Below are positions 1 to 8,295 of a DNA stretch of 64,000 nt, piece after piece. Every line of letters starts with the position of its first letter. Positions within the stretch are counted from its first letter, which is position 1. The notes beneath the pieces are model-generated. The model was not told the DNA's origin. It searched no databases and saw only the letters and a list, made by a program, of their open reading frames with translations. The position numbers and the translations under genes are program-made. The DNA comes from Blautia hominis (GTDB lineage Bacteria > Bacillota > Clostridia > Lachnospirales > Lachnospiraceae), in assembly GCA_002270465.1 (NCBI GenBank), contig NQOF01000008.1, positions 124,001 through 188,000 of the forward strand, in the 5' to 3' direction.

Positions 1-503
1 TGGACAAGGACACCTCAGGCATTGTGGTATTTGCGAAGAACGGGACAGCAGCGGGAAGGCTGGCCAGGCAGAAACAAGAGGGAAAGTTTAAAAAAGAATA
101 TCTGGCCCTTGTGGAGGGCATTCCTGAAAAAGAGGAGGGGATCATCACAGAAAAGATAGGTAAAAGGGAGGGGGAACTCATGCGGATGTGTGTGACCTCC
201 CATGGAAAGGCGGCTTTTACCCAATATCAGGTCCGGGAGAAAATGCAGGACTATGCCCTGGTCAGCCTCTCACTTGCCACAGGGCGGACACATCAGATCC
301 GGGTGCACATGGCATGGATGGGCCATCCCCTTTTGGGTGACAGTCTGTACGGAGGCCATTCAGAACACATAGAGAGGGCTGCCCTGCACGCTTCCTGCGT
401 ATCTCTTATCCAGCCGTTTACAGGAAAAGAGATACAGGTGCGGGCAGAACTTCCGGAGGATATGCAGAAGTGCCTTGGAGCAGGGAGGAGGGAGACAAGA
501 TGA
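1..503 (+). CDS. RluA-family RNA pseudouridine synthase, 3' part only
   Basis: Converts specific uridines in rRNA or tRNA to pseudouridine. The gene starts before the window. The first visible in-frame codons (from position 3) read D-K-D-T-S-G, the end of the family motif R-L-D-x-x-T-S-G, so the Asp at 3-5 is the expected catalytic residue and only the N-terminal S4 or leader part is missing. Further on, T-G-R-T-H-Q-I-R-V-H and H-P-L-L-G-D-S-L-Y-G are classic RluA/RluD core motifs. The stop codon overlaps the start of the next gene by 4 bases (ATGA at 500-503), so the two are translationally coupled. Which RNA position it modifies cannot be told from this fragment. Confidence 0.9.
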   Translation, partial: DKDTSGIVVFAKNGTAAGRLARQKQEGKFKKEYLALVEGIPEKEEGIITEKIGKREGELMRMCVTSHGKAAFTQYQVREKMQDYALVSLSLATGRTHQIRVHMAWMGHPLLGDSLYGGHSEHIERAALHASCVSLIQPFTGKEIQVRAELPEDMQKCLGAGRRETR

Positions 504-2125
504 GTGTTACGGTCGAGGATCTGCTGAAGCTGCCTTCTCTTTTGGGCGCCGGTGTGGCGGCGGGAAGATCGGGGCTGAAAAAAGTGGTCACCTCCATATC
601 GGTCCTGGAATACGCCAATCCCGAGATGATGAATGATGCGTTGTTCCCCGGTGATTTTTATGGCGGAGAGATTGCTATTACAGGATTTATCAATGCGAGG
701 GAGGATGTACCATTGCAGCTTGCCACGATACGGAGACTTTACGAAGGCGGGGAAGTGGGGTTGATTCTATATTATGTGGGAATCTTTTTGAAGGAAATTG
801 CCCCTGAGGTCACAGCGCTTGCAGACGAGCTGGGGTTTGTCCTTATCTGTATGCCGAAAAACCGCATGGACCTGCGCTACAGTGAAGTGATCACAGAGGT
901 TATGCATGCCATTATCAGCGAGCAGAAGCGCGATACCTACCTGGTGGGAGAGATGCTGGAACGGTTTGGTTATCTACCTGAAAGCCAGAGGACCGTGGAA
1001 TCCGTGGTCAGGATGCTGCGCGACCGGCTGCGCTGTTCCCTCTTCCTGGTTGACGGGCGATTCCGCCCTGTGAATGTGGCGGTATGGCCCCAGGCAGGTG
1101 TTTCCTCTCTGGCGGAACTGGAGCAGTTTTATCATGGGGAGGCGCCGGGGCTGTCAAAGGAGATGGAGAGGCTTCCTTCCGGGCGCTGGGTGTTCTGCGC
1201 TCCGGTGAGGGATGCCGACAATGCCGGACTGTCTCTGTTTCTTGTCCGTGAGGACCAAAAACTACATGCCCAGCTCTGTCTGCAGGCTGCCGAGGCGGTG
1301 AGACTGTTCATCGGAGTTTGGAGCAGAGGGTATGGCAATGTGGGGATTGAGGAGCTGCTAAAAGCCATCTTAAATGATGAACCTGTGAAAATGCGCAGGC
1401 TTGCGGAGATTTTCCGCGTTGATGTGAAATCCATTCACCATATGTTTCTTCTCATGCCGGAGAAAGGGAGCGGGAAAAAGGACAGAGATCTGGAAAGAGA
1501 GGTTAGGGATGCCAGCACATTTCTGGGGCAGTATTTTGAAATCTGTATATCCGGTACCCATCAGGGAATAGGCGTTGTTTTTACCGGACAGGAGTGCACC
1601 ACAACAGAACCGGAACAGATCCTGGAAACTTTTTATGAGGAGGCAGACAAAGAGATACGTCTTGTGAGCTGTCCCGGCCTTCAGGATACAGCGCAGGTGC
1701 GCAGCGCCTATCTCCTGTGTACAGAATATGCGGAGGATGCCGGATGCATATATCCCTGCCGCCATATCCTGACAGGAAGTGAGCTGGAGTTTGCAGGTGC
1801 CTGCAGGCAGACTCTGGATCAGGGGGAGAAGGCGATCCTAGAGAAGACAGCCTGTCTCAAAGGGCTGGAGGAACAGGATGCAGAGCTTTACAGAACACTG
1901 GAAACCTTTCTTCTGGATGCTGACAGCAATATTGCACGCACGGCAGAGCTTTTATACCTGCATAAAAATACGGTCAAATACCGGGTGGGAAAACTCCATG
2001 CGTTTTTTTGCTGCAGGATCCAGAAAATGCCGGAAGCCGGGCGTCTCTATGAAGCGGCTGCTGTTCTGCGCCTGCTAAGAGATTCGGCTTTGTCCAAAAG
2101 GACAAAGGAGGGTGGGAAAGTTTAA
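500..2125 (+). CDS. PucR-family transcriptional regulator
   Basis: A 541-residue regulator. The N-terminal part (about 1-130) has the PucR domain pattern beginning V-E-D-L-L-K-L-P. The C-terminus (about 470-525) has the PucR/CdaR helix-turn-helix with D-S-N-I-A-R-T-A-E-L-L and H-K-N-T-V-K-Y-R. ATG 500 was chosen because it follows a GGAGGGAGAC ribosome binding site and overlaps the previous stop; an in-frame codon at 470 lies inside the upstream gene. PucR proteins usually activate purine, amide or amino-acid-like catabolic genes in response to a ligand. The DUF917 and hydantoinase-like genes immediately downstream are the obvious candidate targets (inference from position). Confidence 0.88.
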   Translation: MSVTVEDLLKLPSLLGAGVAAGRSGLKKVVTSISVLEYANPEMMNDALFPGDFYGGEIAITGFINAREDVPLQLATIRRLYEGGEVGLILYYVGIFLKEIAPEVTALADELGFVLICMPKNRMDLRYSEVITEVMHAIISEQKRDTYLVGEMLERFGYLPESQRTVESVVRMLRDRLRCSLFLVDGRFRPVNVAVWPQAGVSSLAELEQFYHGEAPGLSKEMERLPSGRWVFCAPVRDADNAGLSLFLVREDQKLHAQLCLQAAEAVRLFIGVWSRGYGNVGIEELLKAILNDEPVKMRRLAEIFRVDVKSIHHMFLLMPEKGSGKKDRDLEREVRDASTFLGQYFEICISGTHQGIGVVFTGQECTTTEPEQILETFYEEADKEIRLVSCPGLQDTAQVRSAYLLCTEYAEDAGCIYPCRHILTGSELEFAGACRQTLDQGEKAILEKTACLKGLEEQDAELYRTLETFLLDADSNIARTAELLYLHKNTVKYRVGKLHAFFCCRIQKMPEAGRLYEAAAVLRLLRDSALSKRTKEGGKV

Positions 2126-2136
2126 CCCATTCCATA

Positions 2137-2165
2137 ATTACAGCGGCACAAAATGCGTTTATAAT
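2137..2165 (+). promoter_or_regulatory. Candidate promoter for the DUF917-hydantoinase pair
   Basis: A perfect -10 (TATAAT, 2160-2165) lies 17 bases after a weak -35-like ATTACA (2137-2142), in the gap between the PucR gene and the DUF917 gene. The weak -35 would suit an activator-dependent promoter, consistent with control by the adjacent PucR protein, but no operator was identified. Confidence 0.4.
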
Positions 2166-2223
2166 ATAAAAAACGAATAGTGCAGCCCGGAATTTTTTGT
2201 GCTGCCGGATTGGAGATGGAATT

Positions 2224-3324
2224 TTGAGAAAAATAGGATCAAAAGAAATCGAGGATATTGCTCTGGGAGCAGCCCTTCTTGGTGCAGGCGGCGGCGGAGA
2301 CCCCTATATAGGCAAGCTGGTGGCTATGGGGGCTATCAGGGAATGTGGCCCGGTCACACTTTTAGACCCCGGGGAAGTGCCGGATGATGCGCTGATAGTG
2401 CCCATCGCCATGATGGGGGCCCCCACGATTCTGGGGGAAAAGGGAATCGGCGGAAAAGAGTATCAGGTGCTCTATGATATGGTCTCCAAGTTTTTTGGAA
2501 GAGAAGTCTATGCTTTTATGCCCATTGAGGCAGGCGGTGTGAACAGTATGCTCCCTATTGCCGCTTCCGCGAGAATGGGGCTTCCCATGGTGGACGCGGA
2601 TGGCATGGGGCGGGCATTTCCCGAACTGCAGATGGTGACCTTTACCATGGGCGGTATGAGTGCCAGCCCTATGGCCCTCACGGATGAAAAAGGAAATTCT
2701 GCTATTTTCAACACAATAACCAACAAATGGACAGAGGAACTGGCCCGGTCAGTGACCATGAGCTGCGGCGGTTCGGTTTCCGTTGCGCTGTACTGCATGA
2801 GCGGTGCAGAGATGAAAAAATATGCTGTGAAAAATATAGTCACCAGAAGCCAGAAACTGGGGGAGGCGATCCGCGGCGTAAAAGATATGGAGCAGGGAAC
2901 ACCGGAAGAAAATTTTCTGAACTGTTCAGAGGGATACAGGCTTTTTAAAGGGAAGATCGGGGATGTGCTCCGGGAGACAAGAGGGGCGTTCAATTTTGGA
3001 AAAGTATGTCTGGAAGGTATTGGGGAATACAGGGGGAAACAGGCCTATGTGGAATTCCAGAATGAGAACCTGACGGCCGTGGTGGGCGGAGAGATCCTGG
3101 CTACTGTGCCGGACCTTATCTGCCTTGTAGATACGGAAACATTTGTCCCAGTCACTACGGATGCCCTTAAATACGGCAAGAGAGTTATGCTGGTTGGCCT
3201 CAAATGTTTTGAGATGTGGAGAAGCCAGGCCGGACTGGAGCTGGTGGGACCGCGGTACTTTGGCTGCGATACGGATTACATACCACTGGAAGAACGCTGC
3301 AAAGGAGGACGCACAGATGTATAA
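2224..3324 (+). CDS. DUF917 family protein
   Basis: A 366-residue protein of the DUF917 family, which is regularly encoded next to hydantoinase/oxoprolinase-type ATPases and may form an amide- or hydantoin-acting enzyme with them. The N-terminus has the family's glycine-rich stretch G-A-G-G-G-G-D-P. The start taken is TTG 2224, about 8 bases after GGAG at 2212-2215; an upstream TTG at 2197 has no ribosome binding site. The 3' end overlaps the next gene by 8 bases, indicating co-translation. Biochemical function is not established for most DUF917 proteins; the substrate here is unknown. Confidence 0.85.
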   Translation: MRKIGSKEIEDIALGAALLGAGGGGDPYIGKLVAMGAIRECGPVTLLDPGEVPDDALIVPIAMMGAPTILGEKGIGGKEYQVLYDMVSKFFGREVYAFMPIEAGGVNSMLPIAASARMGLPMVDADGMGRAFPELQMVTFTMGGMSASPMALTDEKGNSAIFNTITNKWTEELARSVTMSCGGSVSVALYCMSGAEMKKYAVKNIVTRSQKLGEAIRGVKDMEQGTPEENFLNCSEGYRLFKGKIGDVLRETRGAFNFGKVCLEGIGEYRGKQAYVEFQNENLTAVVGGEILATVPDLICLVDTETFVPVTTDALKYGKRVMLVGLKCFEMWRSQAGLELVGPRYFGCDTDYIPLEERCKGGRTDV

Positions 3325-4867
3325 GCTGGGAATTGACGTAGGCGGGACCAATACGGATGCGGTTCTGATGGATGAGCATTTACAGATAAAAGCAGAGATA
3401 AAACACCCCACCTCAGAGGATATTTATGACGGCATCGTATGTGCGGTGCGTGAGGTGTTACAAGCTTCGGGTGTGAATAAGGAGGAGATTTCCATGGCTA
3501 TGCTGGGGACTACCCAGTGTACCAATGCGATTGTGGAGCGCAGACAACTGGCTGACATCGGCGTTCTGCGTATCGGCGCTCCGGCCACGCTGGGAATTCC
3601 GCCCATGGTGGACTGGGCGGAGGATATCCGGTGCATTGCAAAGGCGGTGGCTGTCATCGGCGGCGGATTTGAATATGACGGAAAAGAACTGGCTCCTCTT
3701 GATGAGGAGGCTGCAGCAGGATTTTTCCGGGAAATAAAAGGAAAGGTGGAGTCTGTAGCCATTTCCTGTGTGTTCTCCACGGTGCGAGGTGATCATGAAC
3801 TGCGCGCCGCAGAGATCTGCAGGGAGATTATGGGGCCGGATGTCCGTATTTCCATATCTAGTGAGATTGGTTCTATGGGGCTTATTGAGAGGGAAAATGC
3901 CACTATTTTAAACGCGGCACTCTGCCGGGTTGCGGAGCGGTTTACAGATGGGTTTTCCAGAAGCCTGAAAGAGGAGGGCGTGACCAATGCGGCGCTTTAT
4001 CTGTCCCAGAACGACGGTACGCTGATGACAATGGAATATGCGAAAAAGTATCCGATCCTCACAGTGGCCTGCGGGCCAACCAACTCTATCCGGGGTGCCA
4101 GCTATCTGAGCAAGATCCAGAATGCAGTGGTGATCGATGTGGGCGGCACCACCACAGACCTGGGTGTCATCCAGAACGGATTCCCGCGGGAATCCAGCGT
4201 TGCTGTGACCATTGGCGGTGTGCGCACCAATTTCCGTATGCCGGATGTGTTTTCCATCGGACTTGGAGGCGGTTCTGTGGTACATGAGAGAGAGGACGGT
4301 ACAGTGACGGTGGGGCCTGACAGTGTGGGATACCGCATTACGGAGAAAGCCCTTGTGTTCGGCGGCGATGTGGTGACTGCCACGGACATTGCTGTCCGCC
4401 TGGGAATGGTGCAGATCGGAGACAGGGAGAAGGTGTCCCATATAGACCTGGATTTTGCAGAAAAAGCCATGGGCGTAATAAAAGCAATGGTGGAGGAAGG
4501 GATTGACGCCATGAAGGTTTCCAGCCAGGATGTGGAAGTTATCATGGTGGGCGGCGGTTCCATCATTCTTCCAAAAGAGCTGGAGGGTACCAGCCGCAGT
4601 GTGAACCCGGAACATGCCCGGACAGCCAATGCCATTGGCTCCGCGATCTCCAAAGTAAGCGGAACTTATGAAAAACTCATGGATTTTGATGTGGTTCCAA
4701 GGGAGGAGGCTCTGGCCGGGGCCAGAAAAGAGGCCATAGCTATGGCAGTGGAGGCTGGCGCCATAGAGGAGACGGTGGAGATCATTGATATGGAGGATGT
4801 CCCTCTTGCCTACTATCCGGGAAACACCAACCGGGTAAAAATAAAGGCAGCAGGTGATCTGGGCTGA
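3317..4867 (+). CDS. Hydantoinase/oxoprolinase family protein (HyuA-like)
   Basis: A 516-residue member of the HyuA/oxoprolinase family, which uses ATP to open cyclic amides such as hydantoins or 5-oxoproline, or acts as a carboxylase subunit. The N-terminal phosphate-binding motif is G-I-D-V-G-G-T-N-T-D (about 4-13) and a second one, V-I-D-V-G-G-T-T-T-D, is near residue 273: the paired motifs of the ASKHA fold. ATG 3317 is preceded by AAAGGAGG; longer readings run into the DUF917 gene. No HyuB-type partner is encoded; DUF917 takes that place. Family assignment is firm; the substrate is not known. Confidence 0.88.
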   Translation: MYKLGIDVGGTNTDAVLMDEHLQIKAEIKHPTSEDIYDGIVCAVREVLQASGVNKEEISMAMLGTTQCTNAIVERRQLADIGVLRIGAPATLGIPPMVDWAEDIRCIAKAVAVIGGGFEYDGKELAPLDEEAAAGFFREIKGKVESVAISCVFSTVRGDHELRAAEICREIMGPDVRISISSEIGSMGLIERENATILNAALCRVAERFTDGFSRSLKEEGVTNAALYLSQNDGTLMTMEYAKKYPILTVACGPTNSIRGASYLSKIQNAVVIDVGGTTTDLGVIQNGFPRESSVAVTIGGVRTNFRMPDVFSIGLGGGSVVHEREDGTVTVGPDSVGYRITEKALVFGGDVVTATDIAVRLGMVQIGDREKVSHIDLDFAEKAMGVIKAMVEEGIDAMKVSSQDVEVIMVGGGSIILPKELEGTSRSVNPEHARTANAIGSAISKVSGTYEKLMDFDVVPREEALAGARKEAIAMAVEAGAIEETVEIIDMEDVPLAYYPGNTNRVKIKAAGDLG

Positions 4868-4876
4868 ATCGTTCTG

Positions 4877-5764
4877 TCATTTCAGTTGTTGTGAATAATC
4901 TTTTATGATTCGTATAAAGCTGCGTAGCACCGGATTGTTCTGGAGGGTTTTGTAATAAAGCCCAAAGGAGGCCGGTGCTGTGTTTTTTACGGGAATATAA
5001 CACAGCTCATCACTGCGCATAAGGGGCATATCCGGTAAAATAGTAAAGCCAAGGCCGGCCTTTACAAAGGTCAGTGCGCATTCTATATTCTCACTGAAGA
5101 ACATCCGGGAGGGAGGGCGCGTGCTGATGAGCCTTCCCTGCATTTCTGTGATCACGGGGGAGGATTTGTGGGGATCGCACAGAATCAGGCGGCCCTGGTG
5201 CAGTTCCTCCAAAGTGACAGCACTTTTTTCTGCCAGAGCATGGCCGCGGGCAGCCACGCAGACAACCGGTGCCCTGGCCAGCTCCACATAAGTACCTGTT
5301 TTTTTCTTTTCTTTTTCCTCACCGAATCCCAGCATCACATCCAGGGTTTCCTCCTGCAGAAGGTTTCTCAGGGCCTGGAAGGGGACCATCTTGATCTCAG
5401 GGTGCACCTGAGGATAGTCTTTTGCAAGCTGCCGCAGTACCTCCGGGAGCAGGGTCAGCTCAAAGGGGCTGTGGCATCCGATGACAAAAGGCTGTATCTG
5501 ATCTTCAAAGTGCCCGGCAAGTCTGTTTTTTGCCTGGGCTGTCTTTGCCAGGATGTCCTTGGCATATCCCCAAAAGACCCAGCCTGGGGCGGTCAGTTCC
5601 ACTGTTCGGGTGGTCCGTCTGAACAGTTTTACATCCAGCTCTGCTTCCAGGGAATTGATTTGATGGGTAACGGCAGGCTGTGTAATGTGAAGCTGTTCGG
5701 CAGCTCTGGCAAAATTCAAATTCTCGGCCACCGCCATATAACATTCCAATTGAACGGTATTCAT
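4877..5764 (-). CDS. LysR-family transcriptional regulator
   Basis: A 295-residue LysR-type regulator, convergent with the hydantoinase gene. The N-terminal winged helix-turn-helix is clear (M-N-T-V-Q-L-E-C-Y, then F-A-R-A-A-E-Q-L-H-I-T-Q-P-A-V-T), followed by a periplasmic-binding-like effector domain from about residue 90. ATG 5764 follows GGAAAGGAG; an in-frame ATG at 5848 would add 28 residues unlike the family. The target is not indicated by adjacent divergent genes, since the MarR/ABC operon is more than 300 bases away with a mobile element in between. Confidence 0.9.
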   Translation of the reverse strand: MNTVQLECYMAVAENLNFARAAEQLHITQPAVTHQINSLEAELDVKLFRRTTRTVELTAPGWVFWGYAKDILAKTAQAKNRLAGHFEDQIQPFVIGCHSPFELTLLPEVLRQLAKDYPQVHPEIKMVPFQALRNLLQEETLDVMLGFGEEKEKKKTGTYVELARAPVVCVAARGHALAEKSAVTLEELHQGRLILCDPHKSSPVITEMQGRLISTRPPSRMFFSENIECALTFVKAGLGFTILPDMPLMRSDELCYIPVKNTAPASFGLYYKTLQNNPVLRSFIRIIKDYSQQLK

Positions 5765-5818
5765 AAATACTCCTTTCCACACACATTTTCTATATATAAT
5801 AAAAATAGAATAAGGATA

Positions 5819-5843
5819 TTGATTAATATTCTTTATTAATGAT
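5819..5843. promoter_or_regulatory. Candidate regulator-binding palindrome between lysR and marR genes
   Basis: An AT-rich inverted repeat, TTGATTAATA and TATTAATGAT separated by five bases. It lies just upstream of the LysR start and could be its autoregulatory site, or a MarR operator. Only the symmetry is seen. Confidence 0.35.
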
Positions 5844-5920
5844 AACATTTTTCTAATTCACATTCAAGGAAAATGGGTGTAAAACTAGTTTGTAAGGAAA
5901 CAGTCTGTAATCGAACTTGT

Positions 5921-6049
5921 GTAACGGTTCAGTACCCTCAGTTACAGGCAGAAACCATGCGGATCGCCCTGGGCGATGGGATTTCTGCCCGGCTTTGGAA
6001 TACTTTCCATGGTAAGCCCGGCGGATGTGCAGACCTGCTGAATAGTTAC
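5921..6049 (+). mobile_element. MITE family A, copy 1 (129 bp)
   Basis: A palindromic non-autonomous element with ends GTAACGGTTCAG and CTGAATAGTTAC. It is flanked by near-identical 8-base duplications GAACTTGT (5913-5920) and AAACTTGT (6050-6057). Its sequence matches, in inverted orientation, the element at 34573-34706. Ends starting GTAA with an 8-base target duplication are typical of the IS66 family, so an IS66-type transposase elsewhere is the likely mobiliser (inference). It sits in the leader of the MarR/ABC operon, ending 28 bases before the marR start. Confidence 0.8.
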
Positions 6050-6077
6050 AAACTTGTTTCAGATAAGGAGAAAAAAT

Positions 6078-6539
6078 ATGCAGAAGGAAAAGGATGAAAA
6101 TGTGATGCGTCTGCTGAAAAAGCTGAATCTGGCTATGGAGTCCATCGGCAATGCCATGATGGTAAAGCACGGGATGTCTGCTTCCCAGTGTAATGTTCTG
6201 GGATATCTGACAGACCATGAGGAACAGGATATCTGTGCCAGAGACCTTCATATATCCCTGGGCTTGTCAAAGGCAAACGTGTCATCTCTCCTGAAAAAAC
6301 TGAAGAACGGAGGATACATAAGCTTTGCCTCTGATTCATTGGATGAGAGGCTGAAGCATATCCATCTGACAGAGAAGGCGGATGAGTTAAAGGGTGAGAT
6401 AGAACAGGGATTCAGAGACCTGGAAGGCTGTATGTATCAGGGATTTACCGAGGGGGAAAAGCTTCTTCTCACAGAATTGCTGGGAAGGATGTTAAAAAAT
6501 TTAAAGCAACAAGGAACAGGAGGCTTACAACATGATTAA
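6078..6539 (+). CDS. MarR-family transcriptional regulator
   Basis: A 153-residue winged-helix regulator. The MarR core is visible at about 35-110 (L-G-Y-L-T-D, then L-G-L-S-K-A-N-V-S-S-L-L-K-K-L, then D-E-R-L-K-H-I-H-L-T). ATG 6078 follows AAGGAG at a good distance. Its end overlaps the following ABC gene by 8 bases, so it is the first gene of a marR-ABC-ABC operon. It probably represses this operon and is released by a substrate of the exporter (inference from arrangement). Confidence 0.9.
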   Translation: MQKEKDENVMRLLKKLNLAMESIGNAMMVKHGMSASQCNVLGYLTDHEEQDICARDLHISLGLSKANVSSLLKKLKNGGYISFASDSLDERLKHIHLTEKADELKGEIEQGFRDLEGCMYQGFTEGEKLLLTELLGRMLKNLKQQGTGGLQHD

Positions 6540-8295
6540 GACATTACTCTCGCAGGTGAAGCAATATAAGAAGGCTTCCCTGCTGACACCGCTTTATGCC
6601 GCCCTGGAGGTGGTGATGGAGGTTTTGATCCCATTTATCACAGCGGCCATTATTGATGAGGGGATTGAGGCTGGCAATATAGGAAAGGTGTATCAGTACG
6701 GTACCGTTATGCTGGTATTTGCCATGCTCAGTCTGCTTTTCGGAGTTCTGGCAGGCCGTTATGCGGCAAGCGCATCCTCAGGTCTGGCCTGTAATCTGAG
6801 GGAAGCTATGTACGACAATATACAGACATTTTCTTTTTCTAATATTGACAAATACAGTACCGCAGGTCTGGTAACCCGTATGACAACAGATGTTACCAAT
6901 GTACAGAATGCGTATCAGATGATTTTAAGGATTGCGGTCCGCGCACCGTTTACCTTGATCTGCAGTATGTTCATGTGCTTTTTCATTAACGCCAGGCTGA
7001 GCCTGATCTTTGTGGCTGCCATTGTGGTCCTGGCCGTAGTTTTGATCTTTGTCATGAGCAGGACTACGAAGATCTTTGATGTTGTGTTCAAAAAATATGA
7101 TGAGCTGAATGCCAGTGTCCAGGAAAATGTATCAGCCATCCGGGTAGTCAAAGCCTATGTGCGGGAAGATTACGAGAATGAGAAATTTACAAAAGCGGCA
7201 GGAAATCTGTACCGCCTCTTTGTAAAAGCGGAGAAGCTGCTCTCCCTGAATGGTCCTGTGATGATGTTTGTTATCTATTTCTGTGTCATTGCACTTTCCT
7301 GGTTCGGAGCAAAGTTTATTGTTGTGGGGGATTTGACAACAGGTGAGCTGACTTCCATGTTCAGCTATATTATGGGAATCCTCATGTCTCTGATGATGCT
7401 CTCCATGATATTTGTCATGGTTACCATGAGCGCGGCAAGCGGAAGACGTATAGCCGAGGTTCTGAATGAAGAGGCTGATCTGGTCAATCCCAAGAATCCG
7501 GATAAGATCATACCGGATGGCCGGATTGATTTTAACCATGTGGATTTTTCTTACAAACACGGCAGCGGAAAAGCGACCCTGACAGATATTGACCTGCATA
7601 TCAGGGCAGGAGAGACAATAGGGATCATTGGGGGGACCGGGTGCGGAAAGTCAAGTCTTGTGAGTCTCATAAGCCGTCTGTATGATGTGACGGAAGGTTC
7701 TGTGGCCGTAGGCGGCAAAGATGTGAGAAGTTATGATATGGAGGAACTGAGAAATCAGGTTGCTGTGGTGCTGCAGAAAAATGTCCTCTTTTCAGGAACT
7801 ATACTGGAGAACCTGAGATGGGGAAATGAGCAGGCTGGAAAAGAGGAGTGTGTGGAGGCATGCCGCCAGGCCTGCGCAGATGAATTTATCGAACAGTTCC
7901 CTGACAAATATGAGACCTATATTGAACAGGGAGGAACCAATGTGTCCGGAGGGCAGAAGCAGAGGCTGTGTATTGCAAGGGCGCTGCTGAAGAAACCTAA
8001 GGTGCTTATCCTGGATGATTCCACCAGTGCCGTGGATACTGCAACGGACGCGAAGATCAGAAGCGCCTTCACAAAGGCCATCCCGGGAACCACCAAGCTT
8101 ATCATTGCGCAGAGGATTTCCAGTGTGCAGGATACAGACAGGATCCTGGTCCTGGATGAGGGCAGGGTGAACGGTTTTGACACGCACGAAAACCTGCTTG
8201 CCACCAATAAGATCTACAAAGAAATTTATGACACCCAGATTAAGGGCGGCGGTGATTTTGACCAGACCGGAAATAAGACAGGAGGTGCAGCATAA
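6532..8295 (+). CDS. ABC exporter half-transporter, degenerate-site subunit
   Basis: A 587-residue membrane-ATPase fusion: about six membrane helices (about 15-300), then a nucleotide-binding domain with Walker A G-G-T-G-C-G-K-S-S (about 365), signature V-S-G-G-Q (about 471) and Walker B L-I-L-D-D-S-T-S-A-V-D. The residue after the Walker B Asp is Asp, not the catalytic Glu, so this subunit provides the degenerate ATP site of a heterodimer; the next gene provides the complementary parts. Start ATG 6532 follows GGAACAGGAGG. The stop overlaps the next start by one base. Family members export drugs, lipids or peptides; the substrate here is unknown. Confidence 0.93.
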   Translation: MIKTLLSQVKQYKKASLLTPLYAALEVVMEVLIPFITAAIIDEGIEAGNIGKVYQYGTVMLVFAMLSLLFGVLAGRYAASASSGLACNLREAMYDNIQTFSFSNIDKYSTAGLVTRMTTDVTNVQNAYQMILRIAVRAPFTLICSMFMCFFINARLSLIFVAAIVVLAVVLIFVMSRTTKIFDVVFKKYDELNASVQENVSAIRVVKAYVREDYENEKFTKAAGNLYRLFVKAEKLLSLNGPVMMFVIYFCVIALSWFGAKFIVVGDLTTGELTSMFSYIMGILMSLMMLSMIFVMVTMSAASGRRIAEVLNEEADLVNPKNPDKIIPDGRIDFNHVDFSYKHGSGKATLTDIDLHIRAGETIGIIGGTGCGKSSLVSLISRLYDVTEGSVAVGGKDVRSYDMEELRNQVAVVLQKNVLFSGTILENLRWGNEQAGKEECVEACRQACADEFIEQFPDKYETYIEQGGTNVSGGQKQRLCIARALLKKPKVLILDDSTSAVDTATDAKIRSAFTKAIPGTTKLIIAQRISSVQDTDRILVLDEGRVNGFDTHENLLATNKIYKEIYDTQIKGGGDFDQTGNKTGGAA

